The notes beneath the pieces were generated by a model, which was not told the DNA's origin, made no database searches, and saw nothing but the letters and a program-made list of their open reading frames with translations. Below are positions 9,551 to 18,689 of a DNA stretch of 64,000 nt, piece by piece. Made by a program: the position numbers and the translations under genes. Every line of letters begins with the position of its first letter. The first letter of the stretch is position 1. Source of the DNA: Rhizobiaceae bacterium CPCC 101076 (GTDB lineage: Bacteria; Pseudomonadota; Alphaproteobacteria; Rhizobiales; Methylopilaceae); assembly GCA_003347645.1 (NCBI GenBank), contig QDFX01000001.1, forward strand, positions 345,199 through 409,198, given 5' to 3'.

Positions 9551-10084
9551 ATGTCTTCCGAACTCGAAGCCCTGATCCGCACGATTCCGGACTACCCCAA
9601 GCCGGGCATCATGTTCCGCGACATCACCACGCTGCTGCAGCATCCAAAGGGCCTCAAGCTTTCGGTTGACGGTCTGGCGGAGAAGTTCAGCCGCGAGGAG
9701 ATCGACCTCGTCGCCGGCATCGAGGCGCGTGGCTTCATCCTCGGCGGCGCGGTCGCCCATGTCCTCGGCAAGGGCTTCGTGCCGATCCGCAAGAAGGGCA
9801 AGCTGCCCCACGTCACGCTGAGCCAGGAATATGCGCTCGAATATGGCGTCGACCATGTCGAGGTACACGCCGACGCCTGCAAGCCGGGCCAGAAGGTTCT
9901 CGTCATCGACGATCTGATCGCGACCGGCGGCACGGCAGAAGCGGGCCTTAATCTCATCCGGCGTCTCGGTGGTGTTCTGGTCGGAGCGGGTTTCGTCATC
10001 GACCTGCCGGAGCTCGGCGGAGCGGAGCGCCTGCGCAAGGCCGGCGTCCATGTTGAGTCGCTGGTTTCGTTCGCGGGGCATTGA
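9551..10084 (+). CDS. apt: Adenine phosphoribosyltransferase
   Basis: 177 residues. It salvages adenine to AMP with PRPP. The N-terminal [18 protein letters not shown] and the flexible-loop region [15 protein letters not shown] are typical of Apt, and the PRPP-binding motif is [17 protein letters not shown] near residues 117-133. It stands alone after the petABC terminator, a common neighbour of petABC in this order. A hairpin follows its stop, possibly its terminator. Confidence 0.95.
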   Translation: MSSELEALIRTIPDYPKPGIMFRDITTLLQHPKGLKLSVDGLAEKFSREEIDLVAGIEARGFILGGAVAHVLGKGFVPIRKKGKLPHVTLSQEYALEYGVDHVEVHADACKPGQKVLVIDDLIATGGTAEAGLNLIRRLGGVLVGAGFVIDLPELGGAERLRKAGVHVESLVSFAGH

Positions 10085-10088
10085 GCGT

Positions 10089-10113
10089 TCCCCTCTCCCG
10101 CTTCGCAGGAGAG
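10089..10113. repeat. CCTCTCC / GGAGAGG palindromic repeat
   Basis: CCCCTCTCC (10089-10097) pairs with GGAGAGGGG (10107-10115) around CGCTTCGCA. Nearly the same element, CCCTCTCCCGCTGCGCAGGA, occurs at 43801-43820. It sits in the 32 bp between the convergent apt and nfi genes and may terminate both; there is no T-run. Confidence 0.55.
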
Positions 10114-10116
10114 GGG

Positions 10117-10782
10117 CTACCCAAATACGCCGGCCGCCTTATGCGCCCGCCGGATCGGCTCTGGCAGACGATATTTCGGCGACGTCGCCATGATCAGTTC
10201 GATCGTCGTGTCGAGGTCGGCCAGATGTCCCGGCGAGACGAAGACCGGCTTGCAGCCCGGGCGCGTCCTAAGCGCCGCTCCGACGACCTCACCGCGATCA
10301 ATGACCGGCGTCCAGGCGCCGCGTTCCGGACCGGACTCCTGATTGGTTCCGCAGAGCCGGTTCTTGGCATTGGCGATGGTCGGCACCCCGAGCCACAACC
10401 CCATATGGCTCGCGATGCCGACCCTGCGCGGGTGCAGATAACCCGAGCCGTCGAAGATGAAGACGTCCGGCGTGTGCCTGAGCTTCTCGAATGCCTCGAC
10501 CAAAACCTCGCCCTCGCGGAATGAGAGCAGGCCGGGAACGTAGGGGAACGTCGTCGGACGCTGGGCGAGGGCGGTTTCCACCGGCTCGAAGCCCGGGAAT
10601 GTCATCACCACGACCGCCGCCTGCGAGACCTCGTTCTTCACGCTGACGTCGACGCCCGCGACTGTCCTGATCGCGGAGAGATCAAGCGGGCGGTCGGCGA
10701 TCACCTCGTGCCTCAGATCGTTCTGCAGCGCGATTGCCTCCTTGGGCGAGAGAGACCAGCTATGCCGTCTCTCGAGCTTCAT
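10117..10782 (-). CDS. nfi: Deoxyribonuclease V (endonuclease V)
   Basis: 221 residues. It cuts DNA or RNA near inosine and other deaminated bases. Family motifs are present: AGVDVSV (first metal aspartate), PYVPGLLSFREG, and FDGSGYLHPRRVGIASHMG with the second catalytic aspartate. The start codon overlaps the ychF stop as TGATG, so it is the last gene of a leftward ychF-nfi unit. Its placement after a translation gene is noted as a finding. Confidence 0.93.
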   Translation of the reverse strand: MKLERRHSWSLSPKEAIALQNDLRHEVIADRPLDLSAIRTVAGVDVSVKNEVSQAAVVVMTFPGFEPVETALAQRPTTFPYVPGLLSFREGEVLVEAFEKLRHTPDVFIFDGSGYLHPRRVGIASHMGLWLGVPTIANAKNRLCGTNQESGPERGAWTPVIDRGEVVGAALRTRPGCKPVFVSPGHLADLDTTIELIMATSPKYRLPEPIRRAHKAAGVFG

Positions 10783-11879
10783 CAGTTGGCGAAGCGGAAG
10801 TGCAGGACGTCGCCGTCGGCGACGACATATTCCTTGCCCTCGAGCCGGAGCTTGCCGGCATCGCGCGCGCCGCTCTCGCCCTTGAACTGGACGTAATCGT
10901 TATAGGCGATCGTCTCGGCGCGGATGAAGCCCTTCTCGAAATCCGAATGGATCACGCCCGCCGCAGCCGGGCCCTTGGTGCCCCTCTCGATGGTCCAGGC
11001 GCGGGCTTCCTTCGGGCCGACGGTGAAATAGGTCACGAGGCCGAGAAGGTCGTAGCCGGCACGGATCAGGCGGTCGAGGCCAGCTTCGCCGAGGCCGAGC
11101 GCTTCGAGGTATTCCGCGCGCTCCTCCTGCGGAAGAACCGCGATCTCGCTCTCGATGCGGGCCGAGATGGCGACGGCGACGGCGCCTTCTTCCTTTGCGC
11201 GGCGCTCGACTTCGGCGGAGTATTTGTTACCGGTCGCGGCCGATGCCTCGTCGACATTGGCGACATAGAGAACGGGCTTCGAGGTCAGCAGGTTGAGGGC
11301 CTGGAACGTGGCATGGTCCTCCGGGCGGATTTTGGCCATGCGCGCCGGCTTGCCCTCACGCAGGAGCGGCAGGACGATCTGGACGATGTCGAGGCTTTCC
11401 TTGGCTTCCTTGTCGCCGCCGCGAGCCTTCTTCTCGAGCGCGGTGACGCGCTTCTCCAGGCTGTCCAGGTCGGCCAGCATCAGCTCGGTCTCGACGGTTT
11501 CCGCATCGGCGAGCGGATCGATCTTTCCTTCGACATGGGTGATGTCGTCGTCCTCGAAGCAGCGCAGCACATAGGCCACGGCATCGACTTCGCGGATATG
11601 GGCGAGGAACTGGTTGCCGAGGCCTTCGCCCTGCGAGGCTCCGCGCACGAGGCCGGCGATGTCGACGAAGGTCAGGCGCGTCGGGATGATCTGCGCCGAG
11701 CCGCCGATCTCGGCCAGGGTGTCGAGACGCGGATCCGGAACGGCCACTTCACCGACATTCGGCTCGATGGTGCAGAACGGATAATTCGCCGCCTGCGCCG
11801 CCGCCGTCTGCGTGAGGGCGTTGAAGAGGGTCGACTTGCCGACGTTCGGCAGGCCGACGATGCCGCACTTGAAACCCAT
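10782..11879 (-). CDS. ychF: Redox-regulated ATPase YchF
   Basis: 365 residues from the ATG at 11879 (MGFKCGIVGLP). An Obg-related P-loop protein that binds ATP and associates with ribosomes. Motifs: P-loop GLPNVGKSTLFNAL, switch region NYPFCTIEPNVGEV, DIAGLVRGAS, and the G4-like ANVDEA instead of NKxD, which marks YchF. The C-terminal TGS domain contains TYFTVGPKEARAWTIERG and ends VADGDVLHFRFAN. It follows pth by 5 bp and overlaps nfi by one base. Confidence 0.96.
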   Translation of the reverse strand: MGFKCGIVGLPNVGKSTLFNALTQTAAAQAANYPFCTIEPNVGEVAVPDPRLDTLAEIGGSAQIIPTRLTFVDIAGLVRGASQGEGLGNQFLAHIREVDAVAYVLRCFEDDDITHVEGKIDPLADAETVETELMLADLDSLEKRVTALEKKARGGDKEAKESLDIVQIVLPLLREGKPARMAKIRPEDHATFQALNLLTSKPVLYVANVDEASAATGNKYSAEVERRAKEEGAVAVAISARIESEIAVLPQEERAEYLEALGLGEAGLDRLIRAGYDLLGLVTYFTVGPKEARAWTIERGTKGPAAAGVIHSDFEKGFIRAETIAYNDYVQFKGESGARDAGKLRLEGKEYVVADGDVLHFRFAN

Positions 11880-11884
11880 TCTCT

Positions 11885-12499
11885 CTAATCCTCTCGGCGC
11901 TCGCCCGGCCGCTTCGGAGCGGAGAAGCCCGCCGCGCTGAGCGCAAGATGCACTTTGTTCTGAAATCCCGTCTCGTCGCCTTTGGCGAGGAGGTCTGCGT
12001 TGTCTGCGATCGCATCGACAAGACAATTCACCCACTCGCGATCAGCTTTCGCGAAATCGCTGAGCACGTGGGCGTGGACGATATCCTTGATGCCGGGATG
12101 GCCGATGCCGATCCGTACCCGGATATAATCGTTGCCGATCGCCGGCGTGATCGAACGCAGCCCGTTATGGCCCGCATTGCCGCCGCCCGCCTTCACCCGC
12201 AGCTTCGCCGGAGCGAGATCGAGCTCGTCGTGGAACACGACCACGTCTGGCAGGGCGATCTTGAAGAAACGGACCGCCTCGGCAACCGAGCGGCCCGACT
12301 CATTCATGTAGGTCTTCGGCTTGAGCAGCAGCGTCTTCACGCCGCCGATCTCTCCGTCCGCCGCATCTGCCTGGAAGCGCGAACGCCAGGGGCTGAACCC
12401 CCAGCGCTGCGCGATGCGATCGACGGCCATGAATCCGATATTGTGGCGGTTGCCGGAATATTGGGATCCAGGATTGCCGAGGCCAACGAAGAGCCGCAT
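11885..12499 (-). CDS. pth: Peptidyl-tRNA hydrolase
   Basis: 204 residues. It releases peptide from drop-off peptidyl-tRNA. Motifs: [19 protein letters not shown] with the catalytic histidine, [41 protein letters not shown] and RIGIGHP. It is located 15 bp after rplY and 5 bp before ychF, the conserved rplY-pth-ychF order of proteobacteria. Confidence 0.96.
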   Translation of the reverse strand: MRLFVGLGNPGSQYSGNRHNIGFMAVDRIAQRWGFSPWRSRFQADAADGEIGGVKTLLLKPKTYMNESGRSVAEAVRFFKIALPDVVVFHDELDLAPAKLRVKAGGGNAGHNGLRSITPAIGNDYIRVRIGIGHPGIKDIVHAHVLSDFAKADREWVNCLVDAIADNADLLAKGDETGFQNKVHLALSAAGFSAPKRPGERRED

Positions 12500-12514
12500 G
12501 TGACGGCTCTTCTG

Positions 12515-13150
12515 TTACTCGGCCTTCTTCGGCTCTTCGGCTGCGGGGGCGGCCTCGCCCTCGGCTGCCGCAGGCTCCTCGATGGCGACGGTCGGCGCTG
12601 CGATGGTCGCGACGGTGAAGTCCTCGCGGCTCGTCGGCTTCGTACCTTCCGGCAGCTTGACCGCCGAGATGTGGATCGAGTCACCGATCGTCAGACCGGT
12701 CAGGTCGATCTCGATGAATTCCGGGATCTTCTCTGCCGGGACGGTGAGGTCGATCGAGTGCTCGACGATGTTGAGCACGCCGCCGGCCTTCAGGCCCGGG
12801 GACTTGTCTTCGTTCACGAAGTGCACCGGCACCTGGACGTGGACGACAGAGTCCTTCGAGACGCGGAGGAAATCGACGTGGATCAGGAAGTCCTTCACCG
12901 GGTCGACCTGGTAGTCGCGCGGGATCGCGCGCTCTTTCTTGCCGCCGACCTCGATCTCGAAGATCGTGGTCAGGAAACCGCCTGCATGCAGCAGAAGCGT
13001 GGTCTGCTTGGCGTCGAGCGTGATGCCGACGGGAGGCTGCTTGGCGCCGTAAATGACGGCGGGAATCTTGTTTTCACGGCGCAATGCACGAGCGGCCCCC
13101 TTGCCGGCCCGATCGCGCGCTTCGGCCTTGATAACCTTGGTCGCGGACAT
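12515..13150 (-). CDS. rplY: 50S ribosomal protein L25, CTC type
   Basis: 211 residues, so the long general-stress (CTC/TL5) form rather than the 94-residue E. coli form. The N-terminal 5S rRNA-binding domain contains [23 protein letters not shown], and the C-terminal beta domain contains [18 protein letters not shown] and VGDSIHIS-like text ([15 protein letters not shown]). The last 25 residues are a low-complexity Ala/Glu tail. It heads the rplY-pth-ychF-nfi run and has a hairpin in its leader. Confidence 0.95.
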   Translation of the reverse strand: MSATKVIKAEARDRAGKGAARALRRENKIPAVIYGAKQPPVGITLDAKQTTLLLHAGGFLTTIFEIEVGGKKERAIPRDYQVDPVKDFLIHVDFLRVSKDSVVHVQVPVHFVNEDKSPGLKAGGVLNIVEHSIDLTVPAEKIPEFIEIDLTGLTIGDSIHISAVKLPEGTKPTSREDFTVATIAAPTVAIEEPAAAEGEAAPAAEEPKKAE

Positions 13151-13172
13151 AGTCGTATCTCCAGAATGTAAG

Positions 13173-13192
13173 AAGGCCGCGCGAGCGGCCTC
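13173..13192 (-). other. Hairpin in the rplY leader
   Basis: On the minus strand AGGCCGC and GCGGCCT form a perfect 7 bp stem around a short loop, followed by TCTT. It ends about 22 bp before the rplY start, so it could be an attenuator or the terminator of the upstream parDE unit. Confidence 0.4.
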
Positions 13193-13279
13193 TCAGAAGG
13201 TCCGGCGCACCTCCAGGGGTGTCGGACGCCGAACGGGCGGTTCTATAGCGGAAGGAGGGGCTGAGAGCAACGCTGGGGA

Positions 13280-13590
13280 TCAGTGGAATGCATCGTCCGT
13301 GACGTCCATGTAGCCGCTGAGAACCTCAGAACCTCGATGCCTCGCGCATGGGGACGATAGAAGACGATGTAGCGCCCGACGGCAAAACTGCGAACGTCAT
13401 TCCCGAGATCGTACCTCAGGCGTCCGGCGAGTGGATTTTCCGCCAGCATCTCGGACGTCGAGACCAGCTTTCGAATGAGCATATCGGCAGCAGACATGTT
13501 GTCGGCGGCGACGAACGACCAGATGTCCAGAAGATCCGTTCGCGCTCGCCTGGTGGGCAGCGCAATTCTGTCGGACTTATCGGCCGGCAC
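13280..13590 (-). pseudogene. parE: RelE/ParE family toxin gene, frameshifted near the 3' end
   Basis: From a GTG at 13590 the frame reads a normal ParE start (RRARTDLLDIWSFVAADN) and core (VRSFAVGRYIVFYRPHARGIEVL). After IEVLR it diverges into RFSAATWTS and runs to 13243. Shifting the frame by one base restores VLSGYMDVTDDAFH and a stop at 13280, which is how ParE proteins usually end. This points to loss of one base near 13327-13334. The toxin would then be made with about 24 foreign residues and is probably altered or inactive; a sequencing error is the alternative. It overlaps parD by 14 bp. Confidence 0.75.
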
Positions 13591-13831
13591 GCTTGCGAGC
13601 GTCCCTCAGGATTTCCTCGACATCGAACGGGCCTGCCTCGAAGCCGCTCTCGATGCCTTCCCGGACCATGCGCCGAAGCGCTTCGAGCTTCACCTGCCGC
13701 GTTTCCTCACGCTCCTCGACAAGCCGCAGTCCGTCGCGCACGACCTCGCTGGCCGATGCATAACGCCCGCTATCGACCAATTCGCGGATCAATTTCTCGT
13801 AGTGTTCGCCGAGGGAATAGCTCGATGCCAT
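13577..13831 (-). CDS. parD: ParD family antitoxin
   Basis: 84 residues. It has a ribbon-helix-helix N-terminus (YSLGEHYEKLIRELVDSGRYASASEVVRDGLRLVEEREE) followed by a charged toxin-binding tail (FDVEEILRDARKRAGR). It is upstream of and overlaps the parE gene. Antitoxins of this family bind and neutralise ParE and repress their own operon through palindromes such as the one at 13867-13882. The antitoxin frame is intact even though the toxin frame is not. Confidence 0.9.
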   Translation of the reverse strand: MASSYSLGEHYEKLIRELVDSGRYASASEVVRDGLRLVEEREETRQVKLEALRRMVREGIESGFEAGPFDVEEILRDARKRAGR

Positions 13832-13866
13832 ACCCGAACAATATCCGGAAATATCAAAAACTGATA

Positions 13867-13882
13867 ATCAACTGAAGTTGAT
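13867..13882. promoter_or_regulatory. Candidate parDE operator palindrome
   Basis: ATCAACT-GA-AGTTGAT, a perfect 7 bp inverted repeat in an AT-rich stretch 36 bp upstream of the parD start. ParD-type antitoxins autoregulate through such sites; binding here is inferred. It could also be the 3' end structure of prs, whose stop is 8 bp away. Confidence 0.45.
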
Positions 13883-13889
13883 ATTCCGC

Positions 13890-14822
13890 TCAGTCAAACA
13901 AACTGGAGACAGACTTCTCTTCCGATGTGCGGGCGATCGCCTCGCCGAGCAGGCTCGCGATCGAGACCGTACGGATGTTGCGAGCGACACGCACGGCTTC
14001 CGTCGGCTGGATCGAGTCGGTCAGGACAAGCGATTTCAGCTTCGAGGCGGTGATGCGGGCGACCGCGCCGCCCGAAAGCACGCCGTGGGTGATATAGGCG
14101 TGGACCTCTTCCGCCCCCTGTTCGATCAGGGCCTCGGCGGCGTTCACCAGTGTGCCGCCGGAATCGATGATGTCGTCTACGAGGATGCAGGTCTTGCCCT
14201 TCACGTCGCCGATGACATTCATCACCTCGCTCTCGCCCGGGCGCTCGCGGCGCTTGTCGACGATTGCGAGCGAGGCGTCGATGCGCTTGGCGACCGCGCG
14301 GGCGCGCACCACGCCGCCGACGTCGGGCGAGATCACCGCGAGGTTCTTCAGCGGGATGTGTTCCTGGATGTCGCGGACGAGCGCCGGCGCCGAGAACAGG
14401 TTGTCGGTCGGAATGTCGAAGAAGCCCTGAATCTGGCCGGCGTGCAGATCGAGCGTGAGGACTCGGTCGGCGCCTGCATTGGTGATCAGGTTGGCGACGA
14501 GCTTGGCCGAGATCGGCGTGCGCGGACCGGCTTTGCGGTCCTGGCGGGCATAGCCGAAATAGGGGAGCACGGCGGTGATGCGGCGGGCCGAGGAGCGGCG
14601 GAGCGCATCGATGATGATGAGCAGCTCCATCAGGTGGTCGTTCGCCGGGAACGAGGTCGACTGAATGACGAACACGTCCTCGCCGCGCACGTTCTCCAGG
14701 ATCTCGACGAATATCTCCATGTCGGCGAAGCGCCGGACATTGGCTCTGGTCAGCGGGGTCTGGAGGTAGGCAGCAATCGCCTCCGCCAACGGACGGTTGG
14801 AATTGCCCGCGACGAGCTTCAT
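13890..14822 (-). CDS. prs: Ribose-phosphate pyrophosphokinase
   Basis: 310 residues. It makes PRPP from ribose 5-phosphate and ATP. Motifs: [23 protein letters not shown], the RYARQDRK-type loop as [29 protein letters not shown], and the PRPP-binding [17 protein letters not shown]. It is monocistronic, with the parDE pair downstream, and supplies PRPP used by enzymes such as Apt in this same window. Confidence 0.96.
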   Translation of the reverse strand: MKLVAGNSNRPLAEAIAAYLQTPLTRANVRRFADMEIFVEILENVRGEDVFVIQSTSFPANDHLMELLIIIDALRRSSARRITAVLPYFGYARQDRKAGPRTPISAKLVANLITNAGADRVLTLDLHAGQIQGFFDIPTDNLFSAPALVRDIQEHIPLKNLAVISPDVGGVVRARAVAKRIDASLAIVDKRRERPGESEVMNVIGDVKGKTCILVDDIIDSGGTLVNAAEALIEQGAEEVHAYITHGVLSGGAVARITASKLKSLVLTDSIQPTEAVRVARNIRTVSIASLLGEAIARTSEEKSVSSLFD

Positions 14823-14964
14823 CGAAAATCCCCAGGCCGGGGGCCCGCGTCTGCCGGCCCGTTCTCTTTGGAGCGGCTCTTATCAGGGCGGGGCGACACG
14901 CTCAATGTCTCACTCGCCGCAGCGGTTAATTGTTGCAGCGTTGTGACAGGGTGTGGCCTTGCGG

Positions 14965-15741
14965 TTACGACGAAAGTGCAATGGCCGCGACCAGTCGCCC
15001 ATAGTCCGGTTCGCCCCGATGGGTGGTGCGGCGGTACGAGAAGAACCGCTCCTCGTCGGAATAGGTGTCGAGATCGAGGTCGACGACAGAGCCGATCTCG
15101 GTCCGGTTCAGGCGTCGGACAATGTAGCCGCCGAGATCGAACATCGAATGTCCGTCCTTGACGGATGGAACGAAGAAAACACGGTTCTCACCATCGGCAT
15201 CGCAGAAGCGCTCGACGAATTCCGAGCCGACCTCGTAGCTCTTCTGCCGGATGCAGGGTCCCAGCACGACGGCGATGCTGCCTCGTCGTGCGCCCAGCTT
15301 TTCCATCGCATTGACGGTCGCATCGAGGACTCCGGTGAGCGCGCCCTTCCATCCCGCATGCGCCGCGCCGATCACGCGCGCTTCCGCATCGGCGAACAGG
15401 ATCGGCCCGCAATCGGCGGTTCCGATCCCGACGGCCAGATCGGGCGTGGAGGTGACGACCGCGTCCGCCTGCGGGGCTTCTCCGGGTAGCCAGGGTACCA
15501 GGGCCGTCACCGCTGTCGCGGAATGGATCTGGTAGGGCGTGGCGAGCATGTTCTCCTCGACACCCAACGCCTCGGTCATCCGCCGCCGGTTCTCCATGAC
15601 GGCCTTCGGATCGTCATTCGAGCCGCGTCCACCATTCAGGCTCGCATAAATACCCTTCGACACGCCGCCCTGACGGGTGAAGAAGGCGTGCCGGATGCCC
15701 GGGAGAGTGAGTGACGGCGCGGTGATGAAGGAGGCATTCAT
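14965..15741 (-). CDS. pgeF: Peptidoglycan editing factor PgeF (laccase-domain, polyphenol oxidase family)
   Basis: 258 residues. YfiH/PgeF proteins hydrolyse mis-incorporated L-serine residues in peptidoglycan precursors. Visible markers are RQGGVSKGIYASLNGGRGSNDDP, GTADCGPILFAD with the catalytic-site cysteine, AAHAGWKGALTGVLD and LGPCIRQKSYEVG, which give the Zn-binding His/Cys/His set. Its start overlaps the midA stop as ATGA and it is the last gene of lgt-midA-pgeF. Confidence 0.9.
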   Translation of the reverse strand: MNASFITAPSLTLPGIRHAFFTRQGGVSKGIYASLNGGRGSNDDPKAVMENRRRMTEALGVEENMLATPYQIHSATAVTALVPWLPGEAPQADAVVTSTPDLAVGIGTADCGPILFADAEARVIGAAHAGWKGALTGVLDATVNAMEKLGARRGSIAVVLGPCIRQKSYEVGSEFVERFCDADGENRVFFVPSVKDGHSMFDLGGYIVRRLNRTEIGSVVDLDLDTYSDEERFFSYRRTTHRGEPDYGRLVAAIALSS

Positions 15742-16817
15742 TCAGGCAGATCCTCGAAACCGGGCAGGGGAGGCAGGCCCGACGTCAGCGCGAGTACCTT
15801 GAACAGCGAACCCATACCGGTCGGTTCCGCATCGGTCAGCCGGTCGAACGCCGCATCGATCGCGACGCGCTGCTCGGGCGTCGCCTTCTCTTTCAGGATC
15901 GCGGCGCGATTTGCCAATCCCATCCGCAACAGGAATTCGCGTTGCGTGGTCGGCCCCAGCACGTCGACGCCGGTCTCCTGGCCAGCTGCGGCAAGCGCGG
16001 AAAAATCGACATGCGCGGTCAGGTCCGCTGCGCCGAGATCGGTCAGGACATCGGTGAATTGGTGGTCGCGCACCGCCTGCAACGTATCGCCTGCGCCGGA
16101 CTGGGCATGGCCGTAATCGATGACGATCACCGCGCCCTTGTCGCGTGCGATGCGCGAAGCGAGCGTCCGCACGATCTGCAGGCTGGCAGGCGATGTCTCG
16201 ACCATGCTGCCCGCGGGCATGCCGCGCAGAACGGACGGGACTAGAGCGTCGGCGCGTTGCGGGGAGAGCCCGAACGCGAGCTTCTCGCCGGTCAGGCCGA
16301 CCACGCGCTCGTGCCAGCCTTCCCCGATGCGCACGAACTGCTGGATCGGTAGCGCATCGAAGAATTCGTTGGCGATGACGATGAGCGGGCCGTCGGGGAT
16401 GTCCTCAGCCGCGTCATGCCAACTGAGCGAGGGTGCGATACCGGTAAGCGTCCTCGCCTGAGCCGCGCGCAAGGTGGGGCTCGTCTCGACGAGGTGGACG
16501 GAGGCGGCATTGATGAAGCCCGGCACGATGCCGGCCGCGCGCAGGGCATCGGACATTAGCGTTCCGCGCCCGGGCCCGAGTTCGACCAGCCGGAACGAGG
16601 CCGGCGATCCCATAGCCGACCAGGTCACGGCGGCGAGGATGCCGAGCAGTTCGCCGAACATCTGGCTGATCTCGGGCGAGGTGGTGAAGTCGCCCGTCGC
16701 GCCAAGCGGATCGCGTGTCGCATAATAATGGGCGTTCGCGAGACCCACCACCCGAGCGACCGAAAGCGGCCCCTCGATTGCGATGCGCTGGTGGATATCG
16801 GCTTCTACCGGGGTCAT
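15738..16817 (-). CDS. MidA/NDUFAF7-type SAM-dependent methyltransferase
   Basis: 359 residues. The family signature [21 protein letters not shown] lies near residues 41-61 and the SAM-binding strand is [25 protein letters not shown] and [16 protein letters not shown] follow. The eukaryotic homologue NDUFAF7 methylates an arginine in complex I; whether the bacterial protein does the same is inference. It overlaps both lgt and pgeF by ATGA, a conserved alphaproteobacterial trio. Confidence 0.9.
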   Translation of the reverse strand: MTPVEADIHQRIAIEGPLSVARVVGLANAHYYATRDPLGATGDFTTSPEISQMFGELLGILAAVTWSAMGSPASFRLVELGPGRGTLMSDALRAAGIVPGFINAASVHLVETSPTLRAAQARTLTGIAPSLSWHDAAEDIPDGPLIVIANEFFDALPIQQFVRIGEGWHERVVGLTGEKLAFGLSPQRADALVPSVLRGMPAGSMVETSPASLQIVRTLASRIARDKGAVIVIDYGHAQSGAGDTLQAVRDHQFTDVLTDLGAADLTAHVDFSALAAAGQETGVDVLGPTTQREFLLRMGLANRAAILKEKATPEQRVAIDAAFDRLTDAEPTGMGSLFKVLALTSGLPPLPGFEDLPE

Positions 16818-17629
16818 GCCTTTGCCGGCTCACGGGCGGTTGCGACGAGGGCGATGCCGACCAGTATCATCGGCAGTGACAGGATCATGCCCATGGTCAG
16901 TCCGCCCGCAAGGAAGCCGATCTGCACGTCCGGCTGCCGGAAGAATTCGCCGATGATACGGGCGATGCCGTAGCCGATCAGGAACACGCCACCTGCAAGT
17001 CCGGGACGTTTCAACCCGCCTTTTCGCACCAGCGTCATCATCACGACGAACAGGACGATACCCTCCAGTCCTGCCTGATAGATCTGGCTCGGATGACGCG
17101 GATCGGGTCCGGCATTGGGAAAGACCATCGCCCAGGGTACGTCGGTGACGCGGCCCCAGAGTTCGCCGTTCACGAAATTGGCGATACGGCCGAAGAACAG
17201 GCCGATCGGTACCACGGCCGCCGCGAGATCGAACAGTTCCCGCACATCGATCCCGCGCCGCCGGGCCATGACCCACATCGCGAGGATCGTTCCGAGCAGT
17301 CCGCCATGGAAGGACATGCCTCCCTCCCAGACCCGGAAAGCCTCGGTGGGATGTTCGATGTAGTAGGAGAGATTGTAGAACAGCACGTATCCGAGTCGTC
17401 CCCCGAGCACGACGCCCACCGCGATGTAGACGAGGAAGTCGTCGAGCCCAGCATCGTCGAGCGGCGGCTTTCGTCCCCAGAGCTGCGGCGCGCGGATGAG
17501 GCGGCGGCACAGCCACCAGCCGAGCAGCAGCCCGAGGACATAAGCGAGCGCGTACCAGCGCACGGCGAACGGGCCGATAGCGAAGGCGATCGGGTCGATC
17601 TCGGGGAACGGAATGGCGATTGGAGGCAT
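16814..17629 (-). CDS. lgt: Prolipoprotein diacylglyceryl transferase
   Basis: 271 residues from the ATG at 17629 ([16 protein letters not shown]), the start that matches the family; the frame extends 21 codons further upstream. It attaches diacylglycerol to the lipobox cysteine of preprolipoproteins in the inner membrane. The Lgt signature [14 protein letters not shown] is intact, as are SFHGGLLG and [12 protein letters not shown]. About seven membrane segments are visible. First gene of lgt-midA-pgeF, diverging from ubiK with 98 bp between starts. Confidence 0.95.
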   Translation of the reverse strand: MPPIAIPFPEIDPIAFAIGPFAVRWYALAYVLGLLLGWWLCRRLIRAPQLWGRKPPLDDAGLDDFLVYIAVGVVLGGRLGYVLFYNLSYYIEHPTEAFRVWEGGMSFHGGLLGTILAMWVMARRRGIDVRELFDLAAAVVPIGLFFGRIANFVNGELWGRVTDVPWAMVFPNAGPDPRHPSQIYQAGLEGIVLFVVMMTLVRKGGLKRPGLAGGVFLIGYGIARIIGEFFRQPDVQIGFLAGGLTMGMILSLPMILVGIALVATAREPAKA

Positions 17630-17727
17630 GAAGACGGGGTGGACGCGCCGAAGTGCGCTCTTCTCCTTGAACCGGCGATATGCGATGTCCATTTGACATT
17701 TGTCTAGAAGGGCGGAAAAGCTCAGCC

Positions 17728-18003
17728 ATGACCCAGACGACTGGCCGCTTGTTCGATGGTCTCGGCCGCCTCATGACGGACGCGATTGGTGTGGCCGACA
17801 GCGCCAAGCGCGAAATCGACACCATCGTGAAGAACCAGGCTGAGCGCATTCTCGGCGATCTCGACCTCGTCAAACGCGAGGAATTCGAGGCTGTGCGCGA
17901 ACTGGCTCGGAACGCCCGCTCCGAGGCTGAGGCCCTCTCGGCCCGTGTAACCGCTCTGGAAGAGAAGATCGCGCGTCTCAACACGCCTTCTTCGCCGGAA
18001 TAA
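17728..18003 (+). CDS. ubiK: UbiK/BMFP family ubiquinone synthesis accessory factor
   Basis: 91 residues ([16 protein letters not shown]). It has an amphipathic N-terminus and a C-terminal coiled coil ([22 protein letters not shown], ending [18 protein letters not shown]), as in the BMFP/YqiC family, which helps the aerobic ubiquinone-biosynthesis enzymes at the membrane. The motif [15 protein letters not shown] is typical. It diverges from lgt, as in many related genomes. Confidence 0.88.
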   Translation: MTQTTGRLFDGLGRLMTDAIGVADSAKREIDTIVKNQAERILGDLDLVKREEFEAVRELARNARSEAEALSARVTALEEKIARLNTPSSPE

Positions 18004-18182
18004 CAAGGCAGTCTTCTGATTTTCATTTTGTGCGGGATAGAAGGGGTTCGCCCTTTGCGGGTGTGTTCAGTGGCACACGCCCGGCGATATAGTGTTTCTG
18101 CGTCGAGTCGATCGCGCTCGGCGGCGTTTGTGGCGTTGGGCGTGCGACTAGGGCGCGTGAGCGGCCACCGGGTGGAGGCCCC

Positions 18183-18683
18183 ATGGACCTGACCGAATTG
18201 GACCTTGAGCGCGCCGGCAACCCCGTCGATGTCATCGAACAATTGGCCAGTACGAATGACTGGATGTTCGACCGCTCGGCGGAAGACGAGATCACCATCA
18301 ATGTCGGCGGCAGCTGGACGGACTATCACGTCTCGATCACTTGGATGGACGACATCGAGGCGCTGCACATCGCCTGCGCCTTCGATCTGAAGGTTCCGGA
18401 AGCGCGCCGTTCCGAAGTCCTGCGCCTGCTCAACATGGTCAACGAGCAGATGTGGGTCGGCCATTTCGACCTCTGGAGCGGCGAGGGCCTCGTCCTCTAC
18501 CGCCACGCGCTTCTGCTTGCCGGCGGAGCCGAGGCGACCGATCGGCAGTGCGCGGCCCTGCTGTCGTCTGCGACCGATGCCTGCGAGCGCTACTACCAGG
18601 CATTCCAGTTCGTGATGTGGGCGGGCAAGAGCGCGCGCGAAGCTTTCGACGCGGTTATTTTCGACACTGCCGGCCGGGCCTGA
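18183..18683 (+). CDS. YbjN domain-containing protein
   Basis: 166 residues, cytosolic, acidic. It matches the YbjN/type III secretion chaperone-like fold by WMFDRSAEDEITINVGGSWTDYHVSITW and VPEARRSEVLRLLNMVNEQMWVGHFDLWSGEG. The function is undefined; YbjN-like proteins are linked to stress regulation. It is 6 bp upstream of proC, so the two are probably co-transcribed, which is the usual arrangement in this order. Confidence 0.88.
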   Translation: MDLTELDLERAGNPVDVIEQLASTNDWMFDRSAEDEITINVGGSWTDYHVSITWMDDIEALHIACAFDLKVPEARRSEVLRLLNMVNEQMWVGHFDLWSGEGLVLYRHALLLAGGAEATDRQCAALLSSATDACERYYQAFQFVMWAGKSAREAFDAVIFDTAGRA

Positions 18684-18689
18684 CCTTTC

